A stretch of DNA of 64,000 bases from Gammaproteobacteria bacterium (GTDB lineage Bacteria > Pseudomonadota > Gammaproteobacteria > Granulosicoccales > Granulosicoccaceae). The position numbers and the translations under genes are program-made. Shown piece by piece: positions 9,821 through 21,251 of this stretch (within the stretch, counting starts at the first letter, position 1; each line of letters opens with the position of its first letter). The notes under the pieces are model-generated. The model ran no database searches. It saw only the letters and a list, made by a program, of their open reading frames with translations, and was not told where the DNA came from. The stretch covers positions 1-64,000 of the forward strand of contig PDPU01000040.1 in assembly GCA_002746645.1 (NCBI GenBank). The letters are read 5' to 3'.

Positions 9821-10376
9821 TCCCCGGCAGATTCTCGAGGTCGGCGCCATCGCGTATCCAGCGCGACATCTTCCGGTGGATGCGATTGCGCTTCAGAGAC
9901 GAGAGGTGGTCGACGAAGAGCTTGCCGTTGAGGTGGTCGATCTCGTGCTGCAGGCACACCGCAAGGAGCCCGTCGGCGTCGACTTCGAACGGATTGCCGT
10001 CGCGATCGACAGCCGCCACACGCACCTCGGAGGGGCGCTTTACCTTCTCGTAGAAACCGGGAATGGACAGGCACCCTTCCTGCGTTTCCTGGCTGCCGTG
10101 CGTCTCGACGAGTTCGGGGTTGACCAGCGCGAGCGGCTGATCGCCGGCATCGGAAACATCCACCACGATGACGCGCTCGTGCACGTTGACCTGGGTGGCC
10201 GCAAGCCCGATGCCGCGAGCGGAGTACATGGTTTCGAACATCGAGTCGATGAGGGTGGCAACCTGCCCGTTGACGTTTTCGACGGCGGCGGCCGTCCGGC
10301 GAAGTTCGGGCGTGGGGAAATAGAGGATGTCGAGAACGGACACGAAAACACCACCGGCATGAAGACAATCTCTCAT
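9813..10376 (-). CDS. def: Peptide deformylase
   Basis: The metalloenzyme removes the N-formyl group from nascent proteins. All three signature motifs are present: GIGLAATQV, QEGCLSIPGF and the metal-binding helix LQHEIDHLNGKLF. Two starts are possible. ATG at 10376 has a GGTGAG ribosome-binding site and adds 11 residues; GTG at 10343 gives the usual family N-terminus (VSVLDILYFPTPELR, about 176 residues). The longer form is listed because its ribosome site is better, but the GTG start is a serious alternative. It is the first gene of the def-fmt-rsmB-ntrYX-trkAH run and is divergent from the LysM gene. Confidence 0.94.
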   Translation of the reverse strand: MRDCLHAGGVFVSVLDILYFPTPELRRTAAAVENVNGQVATLIDSMFETMYSARGIGLAATQVNVHERVIVVDVSDAGDQPLALVNPELVETHGSQETQEGCLSIPGFYEKVKRPSEVRVAAVDRDGNPFEVDADGLLAVCLQHEIDHLNGKLFVDHLSSLKRNRIHRKMSRWIRDGADLENLPGNA

Positions 10377-10561
10377 TTTATCTCACCGGCAGAACCAGCG
10401 ATACGCCGCGTGCGGAAACGTTTTCCACGGTACGGCAGCGGCAGGGTTCCGGCACCGTCCTTGCTTGATGGCTTCGACGGATGTCTCAAGCTTCGTCACG
10501 ATCCGCCGATGGATCGGACAGACCATCTGATCCACGCTCAACCGAGGGAGAGCGCCATTCC

Positions 10562-11800
10562 ATGGCCATGACCGATTTCAACAGGACGCCAGGGCTTCTG
10601 CTGGCTGCCTTACTTGCCGTCAGCCTCGGCGCTTGCTCGAGTGCCGAAAAGAGCCGCGTGCAACTGCTCGACGCCGCTCCCAAACGCGACCTCAGTTCGC
10701 GCGACGCCAGTGACATCACCGCAACCGTCGGCAACTACAGCTCGGTGGTGCCCCGCGCCTACCTCTCGAGCAGTGATCTCGCCGAGGATGCGCCTGATAC
10801 CTACACCGTGGTCAAGGGAGATACCCTCTGGGACATCTCCGACCGCTTCCTGAAGAAGGCCTGGCTGTGGCCACAGATCTGGAGCTACAACCCGCAGATC
10901 GCGAACCCTCACCTGATCTATCCGGGCGACACCATCGCGCTCGAGTACATCGACGGCCGTCCGACCATGGTGCTGGTGCGTAACGGCAAGCGCATCAACC
11001 CCTTCGATACGGCCGGGTCTGACGCCAGCGGCACGTCGCGTGCTGCCAACGGTGGTCGTCAACGCCTCTCACCGCGCATCCGCGCAAGCTCCCTCGACGA
11101 GGCGATTCCGACGATTCACGGCGAAGCGATCAGCCAGTTCCTGATCCAGCCGCTGGTCGTGGCAAACGAGGAACTCGACGATGCTCCCTACGTCCTCGGT
11201 ACCTTCGACGGCCGTCTGATGAGCGCCGTCGGCCACCAGGTCTACGCCCGCGGCCCGTTCTCGCGCGACCTCACGAGCTTCGGCGTGTACCGCAAGAGCA
11301 AGCCGCTCGTCGATCCCGATACCGGTCGTGTGCTCGGCCACGAAGTCATCCACGTGGGCAACGCCAGGCTGCTCGAAATCGGCGACCCGTCGACCCTTCT
11401 GATCACGAGCAACAAGCAGGAAACCATGGCAGGTGACCTTCTCCTGCCGAACAGCGCCAGCGGTCCCTCGCAATCCTACGTGCCACGACTGCCCGTGTTC
11501 GAGAATGGCGAAGGGCGTGTGGTATCCCTCTACAACGCCATCAGCCAGAGTGGCCGTAACCAGATCGTGGTGCTGAACCTCGGCAAGGAGCAATCGGTAA
11601 AGGAAGGCGATGTGCTCGCCATCGAAGCGTCCGGCCCCGTGGTCATCGACCGTCATGGCAAGCGCCGTGAGCGCGTCCAGCTGCCGAGCATCAGGAACGG
11701 CGTGGCAATGGTGTTCAAGGTCTTCGACGAAGTCAGCTACGCGCTGGTGATGGAATCGGAACGACCGATCTCTGCCGGCGACATCGTCACGGGACTCTGA
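10562..11800 (+). CDS. LysM-domain lipoprotein
   Basis: The 412-residue secreted protein has a lipoprotein signal (hydrophobic LLLAALLAVSLGAC, with lipobox LGAC) and a LysM peptidoglycan-binding domain (YTVVKGDTLWDISDRF ... PHLIYPGDTIAL) around residues 80-130, followed by about 280 residues without a recognised domain. LysM proteins of this type regularly precede dprA and are divergent from def. The start at ATG 10562 is chosen because it follows GGGAGAG and immediately opens the signal sequence; ATG at 10568 is an alternative. The probable role is binding the cell wall near the outer membrane. Confidence 0.9.
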   Translation: MAMTDFNRTPGLLLAALLAVSLGACSSAEKSRVQLLDAAPKRDLSSRDASDITATVGNYSSVVPRAYLSSSDLAEDAPDTYTVVKGDTLWDISDRFLKKAWLWPQIWSYNPQIANPHLIYPGDTIALEYIDGRPTMVLVRNGKRINPFDTAGSDASGTSRAANGGRQRLSPRIRASSLDEAIPTIHGEAISQFLIQPLVVANEELDDAPYVLGTFDGRLMSAVGHQVYARGPFSRDLTSFGVYRKSKPLVDPDTGRVLGHEVIHVGNARLLEIGDPSTLLITSNKQETMAGDLLLPNSASGPSQSYVPRLPVFENGEGRVVSLYNAISQSGRNQIVVLNLGKEQSVKEGDVLAIEASGPVVIDRHGKRRERVQLPSIRNGVAMVFKVFDEVSYALVMESERPISAGDIVTGL

Positions 11801-11821
11801 GCGCCATCCTGACAATCCACC

Positions 11822-11849
11822 TTGCACGGCGCCGATTTCCGTGTAAGAT
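11822..11849 (+). promoter_or_regulatory. Likely sigma70 promoter for dprA
   Basis: TTGCAC at 11822-11827 and TAAGAT at 11844-11849 with a 16-bp spacer lie about 40 bases upstream of the dprA start, which itself has AGGAG 6 bases before the ATG. This would let dprA be expressed independently of the LysM gene. Confidence 0.5.
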
Positions 11850-11888
11850 CAACGCGAATACCGGTTCACGGATGAACAGGAGTCGCAC

Positions 11889-13118
11889 ATGGACGCGCTT
11901 TCCGACGCCAGCACCGCGAGGTGGCTGGCGTTTTCGCTTTCGGCACCACCGGGTGCCGCCCGCTTTCGCGAGATTCGCGAACGCTATCCCGACCCCACGG
12001 AGCTGGGCTGCTGGCTGGTGACCGGAACGGACCTGTCCGGGTTTGACCACCGCTCGTTCACGCACGACGCCGTCGGCAACGATCGCTACCACGCGGCTCT
12101 CGCCTGGCAGGCGGCCGCTCCCGGGCGCACCCTGCTCGCGCTCGAACACCCCGCCTACCCCGAAGCACTCGCCGCCTTGTCCGATGCACCGATCCTGCTC
12201 TACGCCAGAGGAGATCTCACGCTGCTCGAACAGCCACTGCTCGCGGTGGTCGGATCGCGGCGCGCGAGTCGCGGTGCACTCTCGCTGACGGCACGCTGGT
12301 GCGAGGAACTTGCCGCTCTCGGCATCGGCATCGTCAGCGGACTGGCGCGCGGCATCGATGCGGCGGCGCACCGTGGTGCTCTGTCTGCACCCGGGGGGCG
12401 TACCATCGCCGTCGTCGCCACTGCGCCTGACCGTTGCTACCCACCCGAGCACGCCGAACTCGAGCGCGAGATACTCGAACGCGGCGGACTCGTCCTGACG
12501 GAGTTTCCGCTCGGTCACTCGTTGCGGCCCTGGTGCTTTCCACTCCGCAACAGGATCATCAGCGGCCTCGCGCTGGCCACGCTCGTGACCGAAGCCACCC
12601 TGCCCTCGGGTACCCTGACCACGGCACGCCATGCCATGGATCAGGGGCGCGACGTCATGGCCGTGCCGGGTCCGATCAGCCACCTCGGCGCGCGTGGCTG
12701 TCACCAGCTCATTCGCGACGGAGCCGCACTCGTGGAAAGCAGCGACGACATTCTGGCGTTGCTTTCCGCGCAACTGGGCGCATGGCTGGACGAGCGGCGA
12801 ATCGAGCACTCCGCGGCGAGCGCCGCACCGTCCGCGGGCGACACCGTTGCCGGCACTCCTGCGATCACCGCGCCCGGGCTCAGTGTCACTGCACGCCTCG
12901 AACAGGCCAGGGCCGACCACCCGGCACTCGCACCGCACATCGACAGGCGTTGCCAACGGTTGCTCGAAACGCTCGACGCGCGGGGCATCGCACCGTATCG
13001 TGAACTGCTCGACTGCCTCGACCTCGGCGTCACCGAGTTGACGGCCACGCTGTCGCTGCTGCAGACCTTGAAACTCGTGCAACGCACCCCGCAGAATGCC
13101 TGGGAGAGCAGGCGTTGA
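11889..13118 (+). CDS. dprA: DNA-processing protein DprA (Smf)
   Basis: The 409-residue protein loads RecA on incoming single-stranded DNA during transformation. It has an N-terminal helical extension (about 1-105), a Rossmann-like DprA core with VVGSRRASRGA, SGLARGIDAAAH, GGRTIAVVATAPDRCYP, the FPLRNRIISGLA block and the SGTLTTARHA region, and a C-terminal winged-helix domain (about 335-409). An Ala/Ser/Thr-rich linker separates core and C-terminal domain. The ATG at 11889 follows AGGAG. Neighbours are the usual LysM gene and topA; no smg/DUF494 gene lies between dprA and topA here. Confidence 0.94.
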   Translation: MDALSDASTARWLAFSLSAPPGAARFREIRERYPDPTELGCWLVTGTDLSGFDHRSFTHDAVGNDRYHAALAWQAAAPGRTLLALEHPAYPEALAALSDAPILLYARGDLTLLEQPLLAVVGSRRASRGALSLTARWCEELAALGIGIVSGLARGIDAAAHRGALSAPGGRTIAVVATAPDRCYPPEHAELEREILERGGLVLTEFPLGHSLRPWCFPLRNRIISGLALATLVTEATLPSGTLTTARHAMDQGRDVMAVPGPISHLGARGCHQLIRDGAALVESSDDILALLSAQLGAWLDERRIEHSAASAAPSAGDTVAGTPAITAPGLSVTARLEQARADHPALAPHIDRRCQRLLETLDARGIAPYRELLDCLDLGVTELTATLSLLQTLKLVQRTPQNAWESRR

Positions 13119-13255
13119 CAAAACAGACGCAAGCGACGACGCTAGTAAAGGAGGCGTTTGCCCGGGGTCCGGCCTGAGATGGTACGCCTCGTGCGTGCTC
13201 ACCCGAGCCATGCCGCCGGCACGCCGGCAAGACACGTCAGGAATCGCAGGAGCAC

Positions 13256-15736
13256 ATGAGCAAGCATCTGGTCATCGTGGAATCGCCCGCCAAGGGCAAG
13301 ACCATCGAGAAGTACCTCGGCAAGGACTACAAGGTTCTTGCGTCCTACGGGCATGTACGCGACCTCATCGCGAAGGAAGGTGCGGTCAATCCCGACAACG
13401 ACTTCGAGATGCGCTATCAGATCATCGAGCGCAACGAAAAACACGTCAACAACATCAGGAAGGCACTGAAGAAGGCCGACACCCTGATACTCGCCACCGA
13501 CCCCGACCGCGAAGGAGAAGCCATCAGCTGGCACCTGGTCGAACTCCTTGCCGAGTCGGGCGATCTCGAGGGCAAGGACGTTCAGCGCGTGGTCTTCTAC
13601 GAGATCACCAAAGGCGCCGTGCAGGAAGCGATCAACAACCCGCGTACCCTCGGGCGCGATCTCATCAATGCCCAGCAGGCGCGTCGTGCGCTCGACTATC
13701 TTGTCGGCTTCAACCTCTCGCCGCTCCTGTGGCGGAAGATCACCGCCGGCCTCTCCGCCGGGCGCGTGCAGACGCCGGCGCTGCGGATGATCTGCGAGCG
13801 CGAAAACGAGATCGAGGCGTTCGTACCGAGGGAATACTGGTCGGTCATGGCCGCACTCGAGAAGGACAGCCAGCCGTTTGCCGCCCGACTGTCGCTGCTC
13901 GACGGCGAGAAGGTCAGACAATTCACGATCACCGACGGTGAGCAGGCCAGGGCGACGAAAGCGATGCTCATGAGCCACGCCAACGGTGCCCTGAAAGTCG
14001 TCAAGGTCGAGAAGAAACAGCGCAAGCGCAATGCCGCCCCGCCCTTCACGACGTCCACCCTGCAACAGGAAGCCTCGAGGAAACTCGGCTTCGGTGCGCA
14101 GCGCACCATGCGCATTGCTCAGAAGCTCTACGAAGGCATCGACGTCGGCGATGGCCAGACCGGCCTCATCACCTACATGCGTACCGACTCCATCACGCTG
14201 TCGCAGGACTGCCTCGACGAACTGCGGCAACTGATTCCCCGGCGCTGGGGCAAGGACTATCTGCCTGCTACCGTCAATACCTACAAGAACAAGTCGAAGA
14301 ACGCGCAGGAAGCCCACGAGGCGATTCGCCCGACCTCGGTTGCACGCACGCCCGAGAGCATCAAGGGACACCTCGACGAAGAGCAGTACAAGCTCTACAA
14401 CCTCATCTGGAAACGCACCGTGGCCAGCCAGATGATTCACGCCACCATCGACCAGGTGGCCGTGGATCTTGCCTGTGGCGACGGCAACGAATTCCGCGCC
14501 AACGGCTCCACCATCGCCTTTCCGGGTTTCATGATGGTCTACCAGGAGGATCAGGACGACAGGAAGTCGAGTGACGATGACAACCGCCTCCTGCCCGAAA
14601 TGAAAGAAGGCGATGTGGTGCCGCTCGAAGACATCAAGCTCAGCCAACACTTCACCGAACCGCCACCACGCTACTCCGAAGCAAGCCTTGTGAAGGCACT
14701 CGAGGAATACGGCATCGGCCGCCCCTCCACCTACGCCTCGATCATCTCGACCCTGCAGGCGCGTGACTATGTGGAAATCGAGAACCGCCGCTTCTTCCCG
14801 ACCGACACCGGGCGGGTGGTCAGCAAGTTCCTTTCGAAGCATTTCGACGACTACGTCGACTACGACTTCACGGCCCGGCTCGAAGATGAACTCGATGCCG
14901 TGTCACGCGGCGAAAAGGACTGGGTACCACTCCTTGAAGACTTCTGGGGACCCTTCAAGAAACGCGTCGACGACAAGATGGAAAACCTCTCGAAGGACGA
15001 AGCCATCGAAGCGCGTCAGCTCGGTGTGGACGAAGCCACCGGCAAGCCGATCAGCGTGCGTATCGGCAAGTACGGCGCCTTCGTGCAGATCGGCACGCGC
15101 GACGACGAGGAAAAGCCGCGGTTTGCAGGGCTTCGCCCGGGACAGCGGATGAACACCATCACCCTCGAGGAGGCAATGAAACTCTTCGACCTGCCGCGTG
15201 ATCTCGGCGTCTCGCCCGAGGGCGAGAAGATCTCGGCGAACATCGGCCGTTTCGGCCCCTACATCAGGTACGACTCGAAGTTCGTTTCGCTCAAGGAGGA
15301 CGACCCTTATGAGGTCACGCTCGAGCGGGCACTCGAGATCGTCAGGGAGAAGAAGATCGCCGATGCCAATCGCATCATCAAGACCTTCGAGGGCACCGAC
15401 ATCCAGATCCTCAACGGTCGCTGGGGGCCTTACATCACCGACGGCAACAAGAACGCGAAGATTCCGAAGGAGATGAAGGAAACCCCGGCCGACATCGACC
15501 AGGCCCTGGCCGAGAAGCTCCTCGCCGGAGCGCCCGAAAAGCGCGGGCGCGGCAAGAAGGCGGCCGCAAAGAAGACGGCGGCGAAAAAGACCTCGGCGAA
15601 GAAGACGGCGGCGAAGAAGGCGACTGCAAGGAAGAAGGCCAGCTCGAAGAAAAAAACCAGTGCGAAGAAGAAGGCCGCCGCGAAAAAGAAGTCAGCCATC
15701 AGCAGCCCGGCAACCGCAAGGAATACGGCTTCTTGA
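13256..15736 (+). CDS. topA: DNA topoisomerase I (TopA) with lysine-rich tail
   Basis: The 826-residue type IA topoisomerase relaxes negative supercoils. It has a Toprim domain at the N-terminus (VIVESPAKGKTIEKYLG; acidic triad in TDPDREGEAIS), active-site tyrosine in GLITYMRTDSI near residue 307, and a topo C-terminal repeat region (PKFAGL/GRFGPYI/GRWGPYIT type). No C4 zinc fingers of the E. coli kind are present. The last roughly 65 residues are instead a Lys/Ala-rich histone-H1-like tail made of AKKT/AKKK units. The start has GCAGGAG 4 bases before the ATG. The stop overlaps the TTG start of tsaC. Confidence 0.96.
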   Translation: MSKHLVIVESPAKGKTIEKYLGKDYKVLASYGHVRDLIAKEGAVNPDNDFEMRYQIIERNEKHVNNIRKALKKADTLILATDPDREGEAISWHLVELLAESGDLEGKDVQRVVFYEITKGAVQEAINNPRTLGRDLINAQQARRALDYLVGFNLSPLLWRKITAGLSAGRVQTPALRMICERENEIEAFVPREYWSVMAALEKDSQPFAARLSLLDGEKVRQFTITDGEQARATKAMLMSHANGALKVVKVEKKQRKRNAAPPFTTSTLQQEASRKLGFGAQRTMRIAQKLYEGIDVGDGQTGLITYMRTDSITLSQDCLDELRQLIPRRWGKDYLPATVNTYKNKSKNAQEAHEAIRPTSVARTPESIKGHLDEEQYKLYNLIWKRTVASQMIHATIDQVAVDLACGDGNEFRANGSTIAFPGFMMVYQEDQDDRKSSDDDNRLLPEMKEGDVVPLEDIKLSQHFTEPPPRYSEASLVKALEEYGIGRPSTYASIISTLQARDYVEIENRRFFPTDTGRVVSKFLSKHFDDYVDYDFTARLEDELDAVSRGEKDWVPLLEDFWGPFKKRVDDKMENLSKDEAIEARQLGVDEATGKPISVRIGKYGAFVQIGTRDDEEKPRFAGLRPGQRMNTITLEEAMKLFDLPRDLGVSPEGEKISANIGRFGPYIRYDSKFVSLKEDDPYEVTLERALEIVREKKIADANRIIKTFEGTDIQILNGRWGPYITDGNKNAKIPKEMKETPADIDQALAEKLLAGAPEKRGRGKKAAAKKTAAKKTSAKKTAAKKATARKKASSKKKTSAKKKAAAKKKSAISSPATARNTAS

Positions 15737-16281
15737 ACGGTCTCGATGAAGCCGCTGCCGTCATTCGCGGTGGCGGTGTCATCGCCTATCCCACCGAAGC
15801 GGTATTCGGCCTCGGATGCCTGCCCGGCAACGAGCAGGCCATCGAGCGCATCCTCACCATCAAGGGACGCGAAGCCACGAGGGGTCTGATCATCATCGGT
15901 GGCAGTCGCGAGCAACTGGCCCCCTGGATGGCACCACTCGACACTACCGCCGAGGCCACGCTCGCCGCACACTGGCCCGGCCCCGTCACCTTCGTCGTGA
16001 AGGCCAGCGAACAGGTTCCACTGCTTCTGAACGGTGGTCGTGACACCATCGCCGTCCGCCTCTCGGCCATGCCGCTGGTGGCTGAACTCTGCGCGCGTTG
16101 CAACTCGGCGCTGGTATCGACCAGTGCCAACCGGAGTGGCAATGAAGCGCTCCGTTCGGCGTCAGACGTCGATGCCGTCCTCGGCAGCGAACTCGACACG
16201 GTACTCGATGCACCGACAGGCGGTGCGGATTCACCGAGTCGGGTGATCGAACTGGCAACGGGCAGGCTGCTGCGTGCCTGA
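15733..16281 (+). CDS. tsaC: Threonylcarbamoyl-AMP synthase (TsaC/YrdC)
   Basis: The 182-residue YrdC-fold enzyme makes threonylcarbamoyl-AMP from Thr, bicarbonate and ATP for the t6A37 modification of tRNA. It shows GGVIAYPTEAVFGLGC at the N-terminus, the ATP/RNA-binding basic groove residues (IKGREATRGLI), HWPGPVTFV and the STSANRSG motif near residue 135. It is the short TsaC form without a Sua5 C-terminal domain. Translation probably starts at TTG (15733), fused to the topA stop as TTGA, implying coupling. Its place between topA and hemF is conserved. Confidence 0.93.
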   Translation: MNGLDEAAAVIRGGGVIAYPTEAVFGLGCLPGNEQAIERILTIKGREATRGLIIIGGSREQLAPWMAPLDTTAEATLAAHWPGPVTFVVKASEQVPLLLNGGRDTIAVRLSAMPLVAELCARCNSALVSTSANRSGNEALRSASDVDAVLGSELDTVLDAPTGGADSPSRVIELATGRLLRA

Positions 16282-16455
16282 AAGAACCCGGACTCGTTCA
16301 TGACCGTGCTCCGTGTCAATCATTGCAACGATGCCGAGAAATCCTGCAGGCATGGGTATCATGGCCTCGACAATGCCAGCAAGGGTGCTTCGATCCCGTC
16401 ACCTGATGCACAAACGCGCACCGACTTCCTGTTCGCACACAACCATCCAGACACC

Positions 16456-17400
16456 ATGACGCACCACCAGGCCATCGATCATGACGCCGTCGAGCGTTTC
16501 CTCCGCAACTTCCACGACACCCTCTGCGGTCAGCTCGAAGCTCTTGACGGCAAGGCGCACTTCATGGACGACCCCTGGGAGCGTGCCGAAGGGGGTGGCG
16601 GACTCACACGCGTGCTGGTCGAGGGCGCGCTGTTCGAGAAGGCGGGCGTTGCCTTCTCGCGGGTACATGGCACCCGCCTGCCACCTTCGGCGACCGCCGC
16701 CCGGCCTGAACTCGAAGGCCGAGCCTGGGAAGCCATGGGCGTCTCTCTGGTACTGCACCCGAAGAACCCGAAGGTGCCGACGACCCACGCCAACGTGCGT
16801 TTTTTCCATGCAGAGCCTGCCGAGGAGATCGAGACGGACAGGAAACCGGTGTGGTGGTTCGGTGGGGGATTCGACCTGACGCCGTTTTACGGCTTCGACG
16901 AAGACTGCATCAGCTGGCATCAGACAGCACACGCCGCGCTCGCGCCTTACGGCGATGCGCTCTACCCGCGCTTCAAGCAATGGTGCGATGACTATTTCCA
17001 TCTCAGACACCGCGACGAAGCTCGTGGCATCGGTGGCCTCTTCTTCGACGACTTCACCGGCGATTCCTTCGAGCACGCCTTCGCGGTGATGCGCTCGGTG
17101 GCCGAGCACTTCTACAAGGCCTACGCGCCCATCGTCGAACGCCGTCGGAACCTCCTCTGGAACGAAGCCGAGCGCGCCTTCCAGCTCTACCGGCGCGGCC
17201 GTTATGTCGAATTCAACCTCGTGTACGACCGTGGCACGCTGTTCGGCCTGCAGTCCGGTGGCCGTACCGAATCGATCCTGATGTCGATGCCGCCGCTCGC
17301 GGCCTGGGAATACGGCTTCGAGGCCGCACCGGACTCCGAGGAGGCGAAGCTCGTCAGCTACTACCTCAAACCGCGCGACTGGGCCGACATGACAGTCTGA
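16456..17400 (+). CDS. hemF: Oxygen-dependent coproporphyrinogen III oxidase
   Basis: The 314-residue enzyme catalyses oxidative decarboxylation of coproporphyrinogen III to protoporphyrinogen IX in aerobic haem synthesis. It has the family blocks [48 protein letters not shown] and [31 protein letters not shown] (here only cited in part: [12 protein letters not shown]). In-frame ATGs lie further upstream (first at 16300), but the family homology begins at ATG 16456 ([12 protein letters not shown]). The 174 bases before this start separate it from tsaC. With hemB at 19 kb it is one of two haem genes here. Confidence 0.95.
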   Translation: MTHHQAIDHDAVERFLRNFHDTLCGQLEALDGKAHFMDDPWERAEGGGGLTRVLVEGALFEKAGVAFSRVHGTRLPPSATAARPELEGRAWEAMGVSLVLHPKNPKVPTTHANVRFFHAEPAEEIETDRKPVWWFGGGFDLTPFYGFDEDCISWHQTAHAALAPYGDALYPRFKQWCDDYFHLRHRDEARGIGGLFFDDFTGDSFEHAFAVMRSVAEHFYKAYAPIVERRRNLLWNEAERAFQLYRRGRYVEFNLVYDRGTLFGLQSGGRTESILMSMPPLAAWEYGFEAAPDSEEAKLVSYYLKPRDWADMTV

Positions 17401-17444
17401 GCATGCGTCAGAGCTGCGCGGGACTCGCCTGCCCCGGCAACCCA

Positions 17445-17481
17445 GCATCAACAAACCTGCATCAACAAACCTGCATCAACA
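17445..17481. repeat. 14-bp tandem repeat, about 2.6 copies
   Basis: The unit gcatcaacaaacct starts at 17445 and 17459, with a partial third copy at 17473. It lies in the short gap between the convergent ends of hemF and the DUF192 gene, just after the DUF192 stop on that strand. Confidence 0.85.
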
Positions 17482-17485
17482 GCAA

Positions 17486-17992
17486 CTACTGCAACACCAA
17501 CCGATCCCCCACTTCCACACCGTTCTTCTGAAACCAGCCCTGGTTCACTTCCAGCGCATAGCGTGCGGGCTTCGACGAAGCAAACCGCTGATCGGGCCCG
17601 ACGTTCATGGGGATGATTTCGATGATCTCGAATTCGCTCGAGAGATACGCGAGCGACAGCGGTATGCGGGTGTTGCGCATCGTGAAGGTCAGCGGTTGCT
17701 CTTCCTTGTAGACGAACAGCATGCCAGCATCATCGGCCAGGGTACAGCGATAGCTGAGACCCATGTAGCGCTCGTTCGAGGTCGCCGCCACCTCGATCTC
17801 GAGCGTTGACTCACCGATGCTTGCCGATACCTGCGGCAATGTGGGCTGGGCTCTTGAACCGTCGTCGGCGGTATCGGCCTCGGTGTCGCAATGCGAAACC
17901 GGTTCAAGTGCATGCAACGATGCAGTATCGGTCAACAACCAGATTGAAACGGCAAGCGCCGCTGCAACAGTCAAAAAACGAACACATGCCAT
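17486..17992 (-). CDS. Exported DUF192 family protein
   Basis: The 168-residue protein has a cleavable signal peptide (VRFLTVAAALAVSIWLL) and one DUF192 domain covering the C-terminal 110 residues: ATSNERYMGLSYR, MLFVYKEEQPLTFTMRNTRIPL (partly quoted: LTFTMRNTRIPLSL) and YALEVNQGWFQKNGVEVGD. The function is not known; members are small periplasmic beta proteins. The start at 17992 is preferred over an upstream ATG at 18028 because AAGGAG lies 9 bases in front and the signal peptide begins there. It lies 45 bases downstream of aroE on the same strand. Confidence 0.88.
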   Translation of the reverse strand: MACVRFLTVAAALAVSIWLLTDTASLHALEPVSHCDTEADTADDGSRAQPTLPQVSASIGESTLEIEVAATSNERYMGLSYRCTLADDAGMLFVYKEEQPLTFTMRNTRIPLSLAYLSSEFEIIEIIPMNVGPDQRFASSKPARYALEVNQGWFQKNGVEVGDRLVLQ

Positions 17993-18037
17993 GTGGCTCT
18001 TCTCCTTCGTGAGCTTGCTTCCACGCAATGGATCCTC

Positions 18038-20020
<1,983 letters not shown>

Positions 20021-20045
20021 ATTAGGCTCTGGCAAGGAAGTATGA

Positions 20046-21251
20046 ATGGAAACCTGCATGAACCTCAAACCTCGAGCGCGTCCGGCTCTTGCCTCGGTCT
20101 GCCTCATGGCTGCCTTGCTGACATTCGGCACCACGGCCACGGCCTTCGGTGATCAATGGTACCTCGGACTCGGTGGCGGCGCTTCACTGTTGGAGCCGAA
20201 AGTCGCAAGCGGCGCGGCCGATGACGACGATAATGTCGGCACGCTCGGCAGCGTCATCGTCGGACGCGATCTCGACTTCCGCAGCAGTGTGGAAATGCAG
20301 ATCCGTTCGCTCGGCAGCGCCGGCTTCGAGAACAACGCTGACGTCGATTACCTGTCTCTTGATGGTGCTCTGCTCTACCGCCTCTTCGACAGCCGCGGCA
20401 GAGGCGCGCGTGCGCGCGGTTTCGGCGCGTCGCTGTATGGCCGTTTTGCCCTCGGCTACATCACCCGTGATGCCGACGTCGCACTGCGCGGTGAAAACGC
20501 CGTCAATTTCGGTGCCGGTGCCGGTGTCGAAGTCTACCTCGGGCAGATACTGTCGCTGCGTGCGGAAGGCAACTACCACGACAACGATGCCTCGTCGGCA
20601 ACACTGGCGCTGGTGGCGCGCTTTGGCGGTCGCCGACGGGGGCCGCTGCCACCGCTGCCGGACGATCTGCCGCTCATCGAACCCGAGCCGAAAACGGCCG
20701 CCGATACCTCTGATGAACAACTCGACGAGGATGGCGTCACGATGATGCCGGGCAATGATTCACCACTGCTGATCGGCATCGAGAGTGATCTCCCGCCGGG
20801 TGCGGCACGCAACCGCGACACCGACGGTGACGGCGTCGACGATGCCGCCGATCGGTGCGACAACTCCACCCCGGGCTATCCGGTGCGCGACGATGGCTGC
20901 GCACTCTTCAATGGTGTGCTGAAGGGGCTTGATTTCGCCACCGGCACCGATCAGCTCGAACCCGGCGCCGACGAGCAGCTCGACCGTCTGGCCAAGCTGC
21001 TCGACACCTATCCCGATGCCAGTGTCAGTATCTTTGCACATACCGACAACAGCGGCAGCGAGGCCGAGCAGACCTCCCTGACGCGTTCGCGTCTGCTCGT
21101 CATCGGTCGCGGCCTGATCGATCGAGGTGTCAGCGCGAAGCGTCTGAACCTGCGCTCCTTCGGCGGCAGCAGACCGCTCCACGACAACAGCACGCCCGAA
21201 GGGCGGGAGCGCAACAACCGTATCGAGATTCTCGAACACCCGCCTGAGTGA
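20046..21251 (+). CDS. OmpA-family outer-membrane protein (paralogue 1)
   Basis: The 401-residue protein has a signal peptide (LASVCLMAALLTFGTTATAFG), an 8-stranded-barrel-like N-terminal domain (QWYLGLGGGASLLEP to about residue 195), a proline/acidic linker, a calcium-type thrombospondin-3-like element (DTDGDGVDDAADRC) and a C-terminal OmpA peptidoglycan-binding domain (FAHTDNSGSEAEQ; NNRIEI). AAGGAAG lies 5 bases before the ATG. Its stop overlaps the GTG start of the intramembrane protease, so the two are coupled. The barrel is clearly paralogous to that of the OmpA protein at 58.3-59.7 kb. Confidence 0.9.
   Translation: METCMNLKPRARPALASVCLMAALLTFGTTATAFGDQWYLGLGGGASLLEPKVASGAADDDDNVGTLGSVIVGRDLDFRSSVEMQIRSLGSAGFENNADVDYLSLDGALLYRLFDSRGRGARARGFGASLYGRFALGYITRDADVALRGENAVNFGAGAGVEVYLGQILSLRAEGNYHDNDASSATLALVARFGGRRRGPLPPLPDDLPLIEPEPKTAADTSDEQLDEDGVTMMPGNDSPLLIGIESDLPPGAARNRDTDGDGVDDAADRCDNSTPGYPVRDDGCALFNGVLKGLDFATGTDQLEPGADEQLDRLAKLLDTYPDASVSIFAHTDNSGSEAEQTSLTRSRLLVIGRGLIDRGVSAKRLNLRSFGGSRPLHDNSTPEGRERNNRIEILEHPPE

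Noticed and set aside
13119..13255. Remnant of an smg/DUF494 gene between dprA and topA
   Set aside because: Only 137 bases remain and no residue pattern of that family can be read in any frame.
13199..14842. 547-codon open frame opposite topA
   Set aside because: Antisense to the topA core, whose Toprim and tyrosine motifs are unambiguous.
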